This document shows positions 29,648 to 38,597 of a stretch of 64,000 nucleotides of DNA, one piece after another (the first letter of the stretch is position 1; every line of letters starts with the position of its first letter). The stretch spans positions 372,001 to 436,000 of the forward strand of contig CAVZSO010000013.1 of assembly GCA_963777975.1 (NCBI GenBank), read 5' to 3'. A program made the translations under genes and the position numbers. This DNA comes from CSP1-4 sp963777975 (lineage in GTDB: Bacteria; Chloroflexota; Limnocylindria; Limnocylindrales; CSP1-4). The notes under the pieces are model-generated. The model was given only the letters and a program-made list of their open reading frames with translations, searched no databases and was not told where the DNA came from.

Positions 29648-30756
29648 CAGACTTCGATCTCGCTCGGGGCAGAGGGCGTCTGTACGCCGACGACCGCCGC
29701 GCCAGCAGCATCGATGGCCGCCTCGTCGAGGCGCAAGGCCTCCTCGATGAGCATCGGGATCGAGGCGGCCGCCGCCACGGCCGCGACGCCGACCGCGTAG
29801 CCGATCATCCGTCGCGTGGCGCGTCCGTGCGTGATGAGCACGGTGCCCTTGACACCGAGCAGTGGCGCCCCACCCAGTCGCTCGTAGTCGAACCGATCGC
29901 GGATGCGACGGATGCCCGAGCGCATGAAGAGGTAGCCGAGCGGGCCCCACGGCGGCCGTCGGAACTCCCTTCGGAGGGCGGAGAAGATGAAGCTCGACAG
30001 TCCTTCGAAGAACTTGACGGTCACGTTGCCGACCGACGCGTCGCACACGACCACGTCCGCCAGATGCGCGACGAGGTCCTTGCCTTCGACATTGCCGACG
30101 AAGCGCAGGTCACTGGCCGCGATCAGGACCGACGCGTCCTGGACCCGCTGCTCGCCTTTGCCGCCCTCTTCACCGATCGAGAGCAGGGCGACGGTCGGTT
30201 GATGGACGCCCAGCACCTGCTCGCTGAAGATCGCCCCCATGCGTGCGTATTGGGCGAGGTTGTGACCGGTCGAATCGGTCGTGGCGCCGATGTCCAGGAG
30301 CACGAATGGCCCCTTGTCGGTGACCATCTGGACGGCCAGCGCCGGACGATCGACGCCGGCCAGACGGCCCAGCCCGAGGATCGCGGCGGCCACGCCGGCG
30401 CCGGTGTGGCCGGCCGACATGACCGCGTCCGCCTGGCCCGACCGTACGAGCCGCATGCAGACGTTGATGCTGGCATCGCGCTTGCGTCGGACGGCGGCGG
30501 AGGGGTGCTCCTCCATCTCCACGTTCTCGGACGCGTTGACGATCTCGATGTTGGGTGCGCTCCGGCCGGCCATGACAGCCGTGATGCGCTTCGTGTCACC
30601 GACCAGGATGATGTCGGTGCCTGGATTGTCGAGCGCCCATGCCAGGCTGCCCTCGACGACCTCCTGCGGCGCGTGGTCTCCACCCATGGCATCGATCGCC
30701 ACGCGGATCCGCCGGCCGCCCGGTTCGAGGCGGCTGCGGACGGTCGAGACGTCCAT
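29647..30756 (-). CDS. plsX: Phosphate acyltransferase PlsX
   Basis: Makes acyl-phosphate from acyl-ACP for phosphatidate synthesis; peripheral membrane enzyme. The ATG at 30756 gives 369 residues. The family features are IRVAIDAMGGDHAPQEVVEG at the start, SAGHTGAGVAAAILGLGRL, and NVEGKDLVAHLADVVVCDA with GNVTVKFFEG. A frame extension to 30882 lies over rpmF and is rejected. The neighbours rpmF upstream and acpP downstream are the classic rpmF-plsX-acpP grouping. Confidence 0.95.
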   Translation of the reverse strand: MDVSTVRSRLEPGGRRIRVAIDAMGGDHAPQEVVEGSLAWALDNPGTDIILVGDTKRITAVMAGRSAPNIEIVNASENVEMEEHPSAAVRRKRDASINVCMRLVRSGQADAVMSAGHTGAGVAAAILGLGRLAGVDRPALAVQMVTDKGPFVLLDIGATTDSTGHNLAQYARMGAIFSEQVLGVHQPTVALLSIGEEGGKGEQRVQDASVLIAASDLRFVGNVEGKDLVAHLADVVVCDASVGNVTVKFFEGLSSFIFSALRREFRRPPWGPLGYLFMRSGIRRIRDRFDYERLGGAPLLGVKGTVLITHGRATRRMIGYAVGVAAVAAAASIPMLIEEALRLDEAAIDAAGAAVVGVQTPSAPSEIEV

Positions 30757-30776
30757 CGGTCGAGCGGACTGTCGCG

Positions 30777-30977
30777 CTAGGAGGCGGCCGACTCCTTCTT
30801 GACCTTGATCTTGACGGCCTCTCGACCGCCGTACCAGCCGCAGGTCGGGCAGACGTGGTGGATGAGCTTCATCTCCCTGCAATGCGGGCAGGGCTCGAGG
30901 TTCGGCACCGTCAGGGCGTGATGGGAACGTCGATCACCCTGACGGGCGTGCGACACGCGGCGCTTCGGGACACCCAT
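30777..30977 (-). CDS. rpmF: 50S ribosomal protein L32, zinc-binding form
   Basis: 66 residues opening MGVPKRRVSHARQGDRRSHH, typical of L32. The zinc ribbon is intact, CPHC and CPTC. Located between the DUF177 gene and plsX, its most common bacterial setting. Confidence 0.96.
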   Translation of the reverse strand: MGVPKRRVSHARQGDRRSHHALTVPNLEPCPHCREMKLIHHVCPTCGWYGGREAVKIKVKKESAAS

Positions 30978-31012
30978 GGATGGCTACTCCTTCGGTCGGT
31001 GGTGACGGATCG

Positions 31013-31549
31013 TCAGTCGATCGTGGTCGGGTCCCAGCTGGCCAGGACGGCCAGACGGGGATCGATCGAGGCATCCCCGTGGGCATGCGTCGGGTCGGCA
31101 TTGAGGTCGGCGCCGCAGGTCTCGCAGAGACCGGCACAGTCGGGACGACAGAGTGGGGCGATAGGCTCCGCCAGCGAGACCGCCTCACGGATGGGTTCGG
31201 TCAGGTCGAGCTCGTGGTGGTCGTCGAGGCGCAGCGCGTCGGGCTCGGCGGATCGATCGACGGCCTGGCCACTGTCGATGTCGACGGACGGCAGGGCCTC
31301 TTCGTCGAGCGTCACCTCGATCGGCGCGGCGACGACCGCCAGGCAGCGGCTGCAGCGCTCCTCGAAGGCGGTGCGGACGACGGCATGGGCCAGGATGCTG
31401 CGGCCGGTCCGCGACAGCTTGACCTCGCCCTCGAGCGGGGCGATCAAGCGGACGTCATCGGCGACCTCGAAGGCGTCGGCCCGGACGGCGTATTCGCGGC
31501 TCGTGCCGGGTGCCGAGCGCAGCAGGCCGGCGACGTTGTAGCTCAGCAT
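31013..31549 (-). CDS. DUF177 (YceD) protein
   Basis: 178 residues from the ATG at 31549. The family core is seen in FEERCSRCLAVVAAPIEVTLDEE, and in the C-terminal PLCRPDCAGLCETCGADLN, in which two CxxC-like cysteine pairs may bind zinc. In E. coli and plants YceD homologs influence 23S rRNA accumulation, and the gene precedes rpmF. It lies five bases downstream of the coiled-coil gene. An extension to 31717 overlaps that gene and is discarded. Confidence 0.9.
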   Translation of the reverse strand: MLSYNVAGLLRSAPGTSREYAVRADAFEVADDVRLIAPLEGEVKLSRTGRSILAHAVVRTAFEERCSRCLAVVAAPIEVTLDEEALPSVDIDSGQAVDRSAEPDALRLDDHHELDLTEPIREAVSLAEPIAPLCRPDCAGLCETCGADLNADPTHAHGDASIDPRLAVLASWDPTTID

Positions 31550-31553
31550 CGGA

Positions 31554-32051
31554 TCAGACGGCCGCTTCCTGGTCCTCATCGACGGCGGCCAGATCGACGC
31601 CCAGGGGCTGTCGATCGTCGAGCATCGAGATGCCGCGGCGGATGCCCTGCAGGAGCTTGACGACCTCGCTTTCGAGGCCGACCAGGACGGATGCGGCGTA
31701 GTCGTCGGCGCCGGCACGGATGTCGGTCGCCTGCGCCTCCGCGTCGGCCACGATGCGAGCGCTCTGCTCCTGCGCGGCGCGCGTCAGCTCGCGCTCCTCG
31801 ATCAGGAAGGCTGCCTGCTCCTGGGAGCGGGCGATGATCCGATCACCCTCGGCCTGCGCGTTCTCAAGGATGCGATCCTGCTCGCGGGTGATGCGCTGCG
31901 CCTGGCGGATCTCCTCGGGTACGGAGACCCGCAGCTGGTCGATGAGATCGAGGGCGGACGGCTGGTCGATGACCACGTTGTTCGAGAGCGGCACCTTGCG
32001 CCCATCGGCGACGCGGCGCTCGAGCTGCTCGATCAGGAAGATGATGTCGAT
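31554..32051 (-). CDS. Coiled-coil protein, ATP synthase B-like, start unclear
   Basis: A highly charged helical protein (VPEEIRQAQRITREQDRI, ENAQAEGDRIIARSQEQ). A coiled coil spans about residues 45-130. The N-terminal IDIIFLIEQLERRVADGRKVPL matches what I recall of Chloroflexota homologs, so the real start should be upstream of the first standard codon (GTG at 31994). GAGGAGG lies seven bases before an ATC at 32051; ATC initiation or a base-call error for ATG would give 165 residues. Role unknown; it resembles stalk subunit b but no other ATP synthase genes are near. Confidence 0.7.
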   Translation of the reverse strand: MDIIFLIEQLERRVADGRKVPLSNNVVIDQPSALDLIDQLRVSVPEEIRQAQRITREQDRILENAQAEGDRIIARSQEQAAFLIEERELTRAAQEQSARIVADAEAQATDIRAGADDYAASVLVGLESEVVKLLQGIRRGISMLDDRQPLGVDLAAVDEDQEAAV

Positions 32052-32083
32052 GAGAGGGCCCTCCTCAGGCAGGCTGACGCGAC

Positions 32084-32089
32084 ATTCTA
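32084..32089 (-). promoter_or_regulatory. Candidate -10 for the coiled-coil/DUF177/rpmF/plsX run
   Basis: Minus-strand TAGAAT overlaps the coaD stop codon, with the transcription start expected near 32077 and a GAGGAGG ribosome binding site near 32059-32065. No -35 is clear. Confidence 0.35.
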
Positions 32090-32587
32090 GCCCACGTCAG
32101 TCATCGCCCTCAGCCGAGTCAAGACAGCGGCTGGGACCATGCCGGAGACATCGCCGCCGAGGAGCGAGATCTCGCGCACCAGGCTGGAGCTCAGGTAGGC
32201 GTGTTCGAGGGCGGTCATGAAGAAGACCGTGTCGACCTCGGGCGCCAGCTTCCGATTGGTGTGCGCCATCTGCATCTCCGACTCGAAGTCGCTCACCGCT
32301 CGCAGGCCGCGGACGATGAAGCGAGCGTCGACGCGCCGCGCGGCGTCGACCGTCAGGCCTTCGAAGGCGACGATCTCGACTCGCGCGGCATCACCACCGT
32401 CGAGGGTCCCATCGACCGCCTCGCGCAGGCATGCCAGACGCTCCTCCGTCGACCAGAGCGGCGACTTCTTGGTGTTCACCAGGAGGGCGACGACGACCCG
32501 CTCGAAGACGTCGGCTGCACGTGCCACGACATCGAGGTGGCCGAAGGTCACAGGGTCGAACGAGCCGGGATAGATGGCCGTGGTCAT
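32087..32587 (-). CDS. coaD: Phosphopantetheine adenylyltransferase
   Basis: Penultimate step of CoA synthesis. The 166 residues hold the nucleotidyltransferase motif SFDPVTFGHLDVV (H/TxGH) near the N-terminus, FIVRGLRAVSDFESEMQMAHTN-type substrate loop and FFMTALEHAYLSSSLVREI. Normal length. The start overlaps the rsmD stop by four bases, the common rsmD-coaD pair. Confidence 0.97.
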   Translation of the reverse strand: MTTAIYPGSFDPVTFGHLDVVARAADVFERVVVALLVNTKKSPLWSTEERLACLREAVDGTLDGGDAARVEIVAFEGLTVDAARRVDARFIVRGLRAVSDFESEMQMAHTNRKLAPEVDTVFFMTALEHAYLSSSLVREISLLGGDVSGMVPAAVLTRLRAMTDVG

Positions 32588-33186
32588 GACGCGGCATCGG
32601 TGGCGTAGAAGGTCAGCGTGGTCTCGCCGAAGCGGCGCTCACGGACCCGCGACAGGCGCCCGATGCGCTCGGGCGGCAGGTCTCGCCAGAAGTGCTTGGC
32701 CACCACCACGGCCTCCTCGGCCAGCCAGCCGGACCCGGGCTCGGCGAGCCGGTCCAGCGTGACCATGAGTGTAGCGTCGCCGTAGGGTGGGTCGAGCAGC
32801 GCCGCACCGAAGGGCCCATCCGCGAGCGCCGCGGGGGATGGCGACGCCATCAGGGTGGCCACGGCGTCGCCCTCCAGGATGACGGCGCGTGCGGCGAAGC
32901 CGCAGGCCCCGGCGTTGGCTCGGATCGCCGCCAGCGCGCGCCGATCCCGTTCCAGGAACGCCGCCCGTGGCGCGCCACGGCTGAGGGCCTCGAGGCCACC
33001 GCCGCCAGCACCAGCGAAGACGTCGAGGAACGGCGTCGGCCAGGGTCCGAGGGTCCCGGCGTCGAGGATGCCGAAGGTGGTCTGTTTGACGCGGTCAGCC
33101 ATCGGTCGTGTCGCCGGACCGGCCGCACGGAGTCGGATGCCGCGGGCGGTGCCGGCGATGATCCGGCCCGCGTCAGGCATCGTCAT
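32584..33186 (-). CDS. rsmD: 16S rRNA (guanine-966-N2)-methyltransferase
   Basis: AdoMet-dependent methyltransferase. 200 residues with RIIAGTARGIRL at the start, the AdoMet motif FLDVFAGAGGGGLEALSRGA and the catalytic LLDPPYG. The 5' end overlaps recG by 14 bases; coaD is coupled downstream. Confidence 0.95.
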   Translation of the reverse strand: MTMPDAGRIIAGTARGIRLRAAGPATRPMADRVKQTTFGILDAGTLGPWPTPFLDVFAGAGGGGLEALSRGAPRAAFLERDRRALAAIRANAGACGFAARAVILEGDAVATLMASPSPAALADGPFGAALLDPPYGDATLMVTLDRLAEPGSGWLAEEAVVVAKHFWRDLPPERIGRLSRVRERRFGETTLTFYATDAAS

Positions 33187-35446
33187 CCGTCTCGCCTGCG
33201 GCCGCCAGCGCCTCGCCAGCCCCGACGCGACGCAACCAGCCGGCCGTCATCTCGTGCGCCAGGGCCTCGTGACCCGGACGCAGGATCCCGGCCTCGTCGA
33301 CGAGTGCCTCGGCGACGCCGCGGGCCCGGACGGACCGGCGCTGGTCGTCCGGATCGGCCAGGGTGGCGATCCGCAGCGGCGGCAGGCCGCTCTGCGTCAG
33401 GCCCAGCAGCTCGCCCTCGCGCCGGAGCTCGAGATCCTTCTCTGCCAGCTCGAAGCCGTCCTGCGTCGCGACCACGGCATCGAGCCGGGCGGTGACGACC
33501 TCGTCGCGGCCGTAGGCGTCGGAGACGAGGATGCAGTACGAGCGGTCGGCGCCACGGCCGACCCGGCCGCGCAGCTGATGGAGCTGGGCAAGCCCGAAGC
33601 GATCGGCATCGAAGATGAGCATGACCGTCGCCTCGGGCACGTCCACCCCGACCTCGACCACCGTCGTGCCCACGATGAGATCGATGTCGCCGGCGCGAAA
33701 CCGGTCCATGACCTCATCGCGCTGCCTGGCCGGCATCTGACCATGGACGACGCCGACGCGCGGCGCGACGTCGATGGCGAAGGTCTCGGCGACCGTCGGC
33801 AGGACGAGCCCGAGGTCTGCCGCGGTGGCCTGCGCCGAGCGAGCTTCCGAGGCTGGATCCTCTTCCACGAGCGGCACCACCACGAAGGCCCGCCGGCCGG
33901 CCGCGATCTCACCGAGCAGAAGCGGGTAGGCGCCGGGCTGATCCACCTGACCAGGCACGTCCTTCGTCCGCCAGATGAGCTGTGAGCTGCGCCGGATGCC
34001 GGTCGCGATCGACTGCCGGCCGGCCGGCGCGACGCGCAGGTCGGTCACGTCGAGATCGGCGTGGAGGACGCGTCCCAGGGTCTGTGGGATGGGCGTCGCG
34101 GTCATCAGCAGGACATGCGGCGACGATCCCTTGGCGCCGAGCGACTCGCGCTGCGCGACGCCGAAACGGTGCTGCTCGTCGATGACGGCCAGCGCCAGGT
34201 CGTCGAAGGCGACGGCGTCCTCGACCAGGGCGTGCGTGCCGACCACGATGCGGCCCTCGCTGGTGGCGTCGAGCCCGTGACCCGGCGCACCGATGCGGTC
34301 GAGTGCTTCGCGTCGCGCAGCCGGTCGCAGGGAACCCGTCAACAGGGTCACCCGATGGCCGAGCGGCTCGAGGAACCGCGTCAGGGTCGCCGCGTGCTGG
34401 CGAGCCAGCAGGTCGGTCGGAGCCAGCAGGGCAGCCTGACGGCCGGCGTCGGCGACGATGGCCATGGCGACGGCCGCGACCGCGGTCTTGCCCGACCCGA
34501 CATCGCCCTGGAGCAGGCGCAACATCGGCCGAGCGGCGGCCAGGTCGGTCCGGATGGCAGCCACAGCCGCTTGCTGGTCGCCGGTCAGCTCGACAGCGGT
34601 CGGGCTTCCGGTCCGCGCGCTGACCTGCTCGGAGAGCGTCGCTTCGAGGGAACGGATGACCACCGACATTCGGGCGTCGTCCGTTTCGATCGACCGTCCG
34701 GTCGCGCGTCGTCGCTGGCGATCGCGAGCGACCATGCCGACCTGCAAGGCGAGCAGCTCGTCGAAGGCGAGCCGCCCGAGGGCCCGGTCCTTGTCCGTCG
34801 GGTCATCGGGGAAGTGCGCGTCCTCGATGGCCCGGGCGATGTCAGGGGCGCGGGCATCTTCCGATGGCAGGTCGTCCGGCCGGTATTCCCGGTAGCTCGC
34901 GCCGACCTCGTCGAGCGCCCGCCGGATGGCCCGCCGCAGGACCCTGGCCGAGACGCCCTCGGTCAGACGGTAGACCGGCACGATCCTGCCGGTATCGAGC
35001 AGCTGGCTATCGGCTGGCCCGAACACGGGGCCCTGGAAGACGGCCACGACGGTCTCGCCGAAGCGCATCGAGACACCCGCCCGCGGCGTCGCCCGTTGGA
35101 GCTTGACCTTGCCGGAGACGATGATGTCCTGCCCGGGCAGCAGGCGTCGCTCGACGTACTGGCGACCGAACCAGACGGCCTCGGCGCGTCCGCTGTCGTC
35201 CTCCAGCCAGGCCCGGACACGGTGGATCCGTCGTCGCATCGTCGGCTCGACGGCGACATCGATGACGCGGACGCGAGCCGAGACCGGGTCGCTGGGCGCT
35301 TCCTCCGCCAGCCGCCGAAGTGGTGTCGGCGTCCGGAAGTCGTCATATCGGCGGGGCAGGTGGAAGAGCAGGTCGCCGACCGTCTCGATGCCTAGTCGCT
35401 GGAGGCGCCGGGCCACCGCCGGCGACGCCAGCCCGCTACGCGCCAA
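33173..35446 (-). CDS. recG: ATP-dependent DNA helicase RecG
   Basis: Helicase for reversal of stalled forks. Wedge/OB domain (GIETVGDLLFHLPRRYDDF), Walker A LLQGDVGSGKTAVAA, DEQH box IDEQHRFGVAQRESL, motif III LMTATPIPQTL and motif VI LHQLRGRVGRG. I favour a TTG start at 35446 (757 residues), just before the first conserved residues. A GTG at 35587 opens a longer frame that overlaps fakA by 65 bases and translates as Ser/Thr/Pro low complexity. Confidence 0.93.
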   Translation of the reverse strand: MARSGLASPAVARRLQRLGIETVGDLLFHLPRRYDDFRTPTPLRRLAEEAPSDPVSARVRVIDVAVEPTMRRRIHRVRAWLEDDSGRAEAVWFGRQYVERRLLPGQDIIVSGKVKLQRATPRAGVSMRFGETVVAVFQGPVFGPADSQLLDTGRIVPVYRLTEGVSARVLRRAIRRALDEVGASYREYRPDDLPSEDARAPDIARAIEDAHFPDDPTDKDRALGRLAFDELLALQVGMVARDRQRRRATGRSIETDDARMSVVIRSLEATLSEQVSARTGSPTAVELTGDQQAAVAAIRTDLAAARPMLRLLQGDVGSGKTAVAAVAMAIVADAGRQAALLAPTDLLARQHAATLTRFLEPLGHRVTLLTGSLRPAARREALDRIGAPGHGLDATSEGRIVVGTHALVEDAVAFDDLALAVIDEQHRFGVAQRESLGAKGSSPHVLLMTATPIPQTLGRVLHADLDVTDLRVAPAGRQSIATGIRRSSQLIWRTKDVPGQVDQPGAYPLLLGEIAAGRRAFVVVPLVEEDPASEARSAQATAADLGLVLPTVAETFAIDVAPRVGVVHGQMPARQRDEVMDRFRAGDIDLIVGTTVVEVGVDVPEATVMLIFDADRFGLAQLHQLRGRVGRGADRSYCILVSDAYGRDEVVTARLDAVVATQDGFELAEKDLELRREGELLGLTQSGLPPLRIATLADPDDQRRSVRARGVAEALVDEAGILRPGHEALAHEMTAGWLRRVGAGEALAAAGETDDDA

Positions 35447-35522
35447 GGGCGTGGTCGGTGCCGGCGGCGTGGCCTCGCGCCCGGCTCGCGACCCCTTGGC
35501 CGCGGTCGGGCCCGGAGGCCGG

Positions 35523-37292
35523 CTACTCCGTCGCGATGAGGTAGTGGTAATGCGGCTGCCCGCCGTTGATGAGCTCGACGTCGACACCCTGGAACGCCTC
35601 GGTCACGGCGCTGCTCATGGCCTCGGCTTCGTCGAGGCCGATGTCGGTCCCGAAGTAGATCGAGATGAGCTCGAAGCCGGGCTCGAGGTTGGCCAGGCCC
35701 TTGAGCACGGTCTGGCGGCGATCGCCGCCGACGGCGACCAGGCCATCATCGGGATCGAGCACGATCGTCTGGCCCTTCTTGACCTTGCGGCCACCGATCC
35801 GGGCATCGCGGACCGCGTCGGTGACCTGCAGCGACTGGATGCCGCGCGCGGCCTTGAGCATGATCGTGGCGTTCTCGTCGGCACCGCGCGTGGGGTCCAT
35901 GCCGAGGAGCGCGGCGATGCCCTCGGCGGCATTGCGGGTCGGCACCACGGCGACGCGTTTCTCGGGCACGAGGGCCGCCGCTTGCTGCGCGGCCAGCTTC
36001 ACGTTCGGGTTGTTGGGCAGGACGATGACGTGGTGCGTGGGGGCCTCGCGGATGGCGCGCAGCAGCTCGCCGGTCGAGGGGTTGGCCGACTGTCCGCCAC
36101 GGACGATCGCGACCGTGCCCGCACTGCCCGCTCGCAGGCTGACCGGCAGCACGCTGCCCAGCAGCCGTTCGATGCCGTCGCCGACGGCGACGGCCACGAC
36201 CGAGAGCCCATCCACGTGATCCCTGCCGTCCGGGCCGGGCACCGGACCCTCCGACGAGACGTGCACCACGCCTGGTCGCGCGACCGGGACGACCACGCCC
36301 GATGCCGATCCGGCACCCGCGGGCGCGCCGGTGAAGGCGTCGGCCCGCGCTTCCCGCACGTCGCGGGCCTGGTTGTCGAGGTTCTCGACGCTGATGCGTG
36401 ACAGGCTTCCTAAGGACAGACCGTAGGCGATGACCGCATCCGGGCGCTCGTTGTGGACGTGGACCTTGATCGCTCGTGGATCACCGGCGACGAGGACGGA
36501 CTCGCCCATCCCCTCCAGGGCGTTGCGGACGGCATCGAGGTCAAGGGTGTGCTGGGCGGCCGTCAGTAGGAACATGGTCTCGTAGCCGAAACCGTCGTCG
36601 GCATGGGCCACGAGCGTCGCTCGACGCGGCAGCACGCCATCGCCGCGCACGGGCGGTTCGGCGGTCTGCCCGCCGACGAGATGCAGGAGCGCACCTTGGA
36701 ATAACCGATAGAGGCCCTCGCCCCCCGAGTCGACGACGCCGGCCTCGCGCAGGATGGGCAGCAACGAGGGGGTCCTGGCCACCGCCCGTTCGGCCTGCTC
36801 GACGGTCGCGGTCAGGACCGTCTCGATGTCCGGATCTCGTTCGGCGCTGGCGACGGCCGCCGCCGAGGCTTCCCGGATGACGGTCAGGATGGTGCCCTCG
36901 ACCGGCTTCGCGACGGCGGCATAGGCGGTCACGCGGCCGGCGGCGAGCGCATGGGCGAGGTCGAGCCCATTGATCCGCTTGCGGCCCTTGACCGCTTCCG
37001 ACATGCCCCGGAAGACCTGGCTCAGGATGACGCCCGAGTTCCCGCGCGCACCCATCAGGGCCCCGAACGAGATCGCCGCTGCGACCCTGCCGGCGTCGCG
37101 CTCGCCTTCGGGGACGGCATCGGCCTCGTCGAGCGCCGAGCGCAAGGTGGCCATCATGTTCGTGCCCGTGTCCCCGTCCGGCACGGGGAAGACGTTGAGG
37201 GCGTTGATGGCGTCGACGTGGGCCTCGAAATGTGCCACGGCGGCGGTGAAGGCACGGAGCAGCGCCGCGCCATCGGCGGAGCGCCGACTCAC
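35523..37292 (-). CDS. fakA: DAK-domain fatty acid kinase subunit A (FakA/YloV-like)
   Basis: 589 residues. The N-terminal DhaL-type kinase domain contains NALNVFPVPDGDTGTNMMATL and GARGNSGVILSQVFRGM; the C-terminal domain contains VVVPVGDG-like segments and HVIVLPNNPNVKLAAQQAA. In Staphylococcus FakA phosphorylates fatty acids held by FakB; no fakB is in this window. Co-occurrence with an Asp23-family gene upstream (overlap ATGA) and recG downstream is a standard cluster. Confidence 0.9.
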   Translation of the reverse strand: MSRRSADGAALLRAFTAAVAHFEAHVDAINALNVFPVPDGDTGTNMMATLRSALDEADAVPEGERDAGRVAAAISFGALMGARGNSGVILSQVFRGMSEAVKGRKRINGLDLAHALAAGRVTAYAAVAKPVEGTILTVIREASAAAVASAERDPDIETVLTATVEQAERAVARTPSLLPILREAGVVDSGGEGLYRLFQGALLHLVGGQTAEPPVRGDGVLPRRATLVAHADDGFGYETMFLLTAAQHTLDLDAVRNALEGMGESVLVAGDPRAIKVHVHNERPDAVIAYGLSLGSLSRISVENLDNQARDVREARADAFTGAPAGAGSASGVVVPVARPGVVHVSSEGPVPGPDGRDHVDGLSVVAVAVGDGIERLLGSVLPVSLRAGSAGTVAIVRGGQSANPSTGELLRAIREAPTHHVIVLPNNPNVKLAAQQAAALVPEKRVAVVPTRNAAEGIAALLGMDPTRGADENATIMLKAARGIQSLQVTDAVRDARIGGRKVKKGQTIVLDPDDGLVAVGGDRRQTVLKGLANLEPGFELISIYFGTDIGLDEAEAMSSAVTEAFQGVDVELINGGQPHYHYLIATE

Positions 37293-37732
37293 GCCGCCTC
37301 CGGGCCGGCTTCGACGGGCGGTGCCTCGGCGTCGGGAGTGGTCGGCTGGGCCTCACGACCGTCAAGCGGCTGGCTGCCGTCGGTCGCCGGGCTGACCGGC
37401 GTGCGCAGCCGGTCGACGTGGATGGCCAGCTCGTCGATCTCCCGTCCGAGAGCCTGGCGCACCCGATAGCGGACCGCGGAGTCCACGTTGCGTGCCACCT
37501 CCGCGATGGGCACGCCGCGTGCCACGGAGAGGTAGAGGTCGACGCTCAACGGCGGCCCAAGCCTGACCCGGACGCCAGGCGCGGCGCGCCCCATCCAGGC
37601 CAACACGTCGTGCCAGGGCCGCGGGCCGGAGACGGTCACGACGCCGTAGGAGCCGACGGCCGCGCGGCGGACGACATCACCGACGGCACGACGCGTCACG
37701 AGGCCGCGACCCGGCATCGGCGTCTCCGCCAT
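37289..37732 (-). CDS. Asp23/Gls24 family protein
   Basis: 147 residues from the ATG at 37732, preceded by GGAAGGAGAT. The Asp23 core is VSGPRPWHDVLAWMGRAAPGVRVRLGPP-like with PIAEVARNVDSAVRYRVRQALGREI; the last 40 residues are Pro/Ala/Glu-rich and disordered. It is coupled to fakA, matching the yloU-yloV arrangement of Bacillus. A longer frame to 38113 overlaps rpmB antisense and is rejected. Confidence 0.83.
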   Translation of the reverse strand: MAETPMPGRGLVTRRAVGDVVRRAAVGSYGVVTVSGPRPWHDVLAWMGRAAPGVRVRLGPPLSVDLYLSVARGVPIAEVARNVDSAVRYRVRQALGREIDELAIHVDRLRTPVSPATDGSQPLDGREAQPTTPDAEAPPVEAGPEAA

Positions 37733-37775
37733 CGATCGATCTCCTTCCGCTCCCGCCGGACGCTCGTCCGTCGCG

Positions 37776-37784
37776 TGGTATAGT
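37776..37784 (+). promoter_or_regulatory. Extended -10 promoter of rpmB, nearly symmetrical
   Basis: TGGTATAGT (TGn + TATAGT) lies 59 bases upstream of the rpmB ATG. The surrounding GGTATAGTACC reads GGTACTATACC on the other strand, so a leftward -10 for the Asp23-fakA-recG genes may share the same bases. Confidence 0.5.
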
Positions 37785-37843
37785 ACCCAGCCGTCCAGTC
37801 GGACGACCGTTTGACCCTCCATTCCCGTGCTTGTCGAGGTCCT

Positions 37844-38038
37844 ATGGCTCGCTCCTGCGCCATCTGCGGCAAAGTCTCGATGGGTGGCTTCAACCCCCAA
37901 TCGAGCGGCATGAACCGCGTCCGTGCCCATCGCCGGATGGAGCCCAACCTGCAGCCCCTTCGCGTCGAGCGCGGTGGCACCGCGACACGCATCCTGGTCT
38001 GCTCGCGCTGCCGACGGACGATGCGCAAGACCGCCTGA
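37844..38038 (+). CDS. rpmB: 50S ribosomal protein L28, zinc-binding form
   Basis: 64 residues on the plus strand, alone among minus-strand genes. CAIC and CSRC pairs form the zinc site; GFNPQSSGMNRVRAHRRMEPN and TRILVCSRCRRTMRKT are characteristic. The ATG at 37844 follows an AGG. An in-frame ATG at 37811 adds 11 residues with no family support. A divergent rpmB next to an Asp23-fakA operon is common. Confidence 0.95.
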   Translation: MARSCAICGKVSMGGFNPQSSGMNRVRAHRRMEPNLQPLRVERGGTATRILVCSRCRRTMRKTA

Positions 38039-38082
38039 GCGAAGCGCACGACCGCCTGAGCGGAGGCAACCCGCGCGACTGA

Positions 38083-38107
38083 CGACCCGGGTCCTGGACC
38101 CGGGTCG
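38083..38107. terminator. Bidirectional hairpin between rpmB and dtd
   Basis: CGACCCGGGTCC and GGACCCGGGTCG form a 12-bp perfect inverted repeat around a single T, between two convergent genes. No T tract follows. Probably the shared terminator; the effective loop must open a few pairs. Confidence 0.55.
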
Positions 38108-38123
38108 AACCATGTCCGCCCGA

Positions 38124-38567
38124 TCAGGCCGCGCTGTCCAGCCAGATGGTCATCGGGCCGTCGTTGATCAGCTCGACTTCCATCTCGGCGCCGAACACAC
38201 CGCGTTCCACGGGTACTCCCCGGCCCGCCAGGGCGGTGGCGAACCGCTTGTAGAGGGCTTCGCCGACCGTCGGGGGCGCTGCGTCGAGGAACGATGGGCG
38301 GCGGCCCTTTCGGGTGTCGCCATAGAGCGTGAACTGGCTGATCACGAGCGCCGAACCACCGACGTCGACGAGGCTCAGGTTGGTCTTGCCCTCGCTGTCG
38401 CGAAAGATCCTCAGATCCGCCACGCGCCCGGCCAAGGCATCGGCCCGGGCTTCGTCGTCGTCGTGACCGACCCCGACGAGGACCATCAGGCCAGGGCCGA
38501 TCCGACCGACGACCTCGCCCTCGACCGTCACGGACGCACGAATGACGCGCTGGAGCAGCAGGCGCAT
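38124..38567 (-). CDS. dtd: D-aminoacyl-tRNA deacylase
   Basis: Removes D-amino acids and glycine from mischarged tRNAs. 147 residues with MRLLLQRVIRASVTVEGEVVG at the start, SQFTLYGD and the cross-subunit Gly-cisPro motif in NDGPMTIWLD. Normal length. Lies 30 bases downstream of rpe. Confidence 0.95.
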   Translation of the reverse strand: MRLLLQRVIRASVTVEGEVVGRIGPGLMVLVGVGHDDDEARADALAGRVADLRIFRDSEGKTNLSLVDVGGSALVISQFTLYGDTRKGRRPSFLDAAPPTVGEALYKRFATALAGRGVPVERGVFGAEMEVELINDGPMTIWLDSAA

Positions 38568-38597
38568 GGGATCCTCCGGCTCGGCAGACTGGAGCCC

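Noticed and set aside
38083..38107. Attachment site for an integrated element
   Set aside because: A single inverted repeat between convergent genes with no integrase or direct repeat nearby; terminator is simpler.
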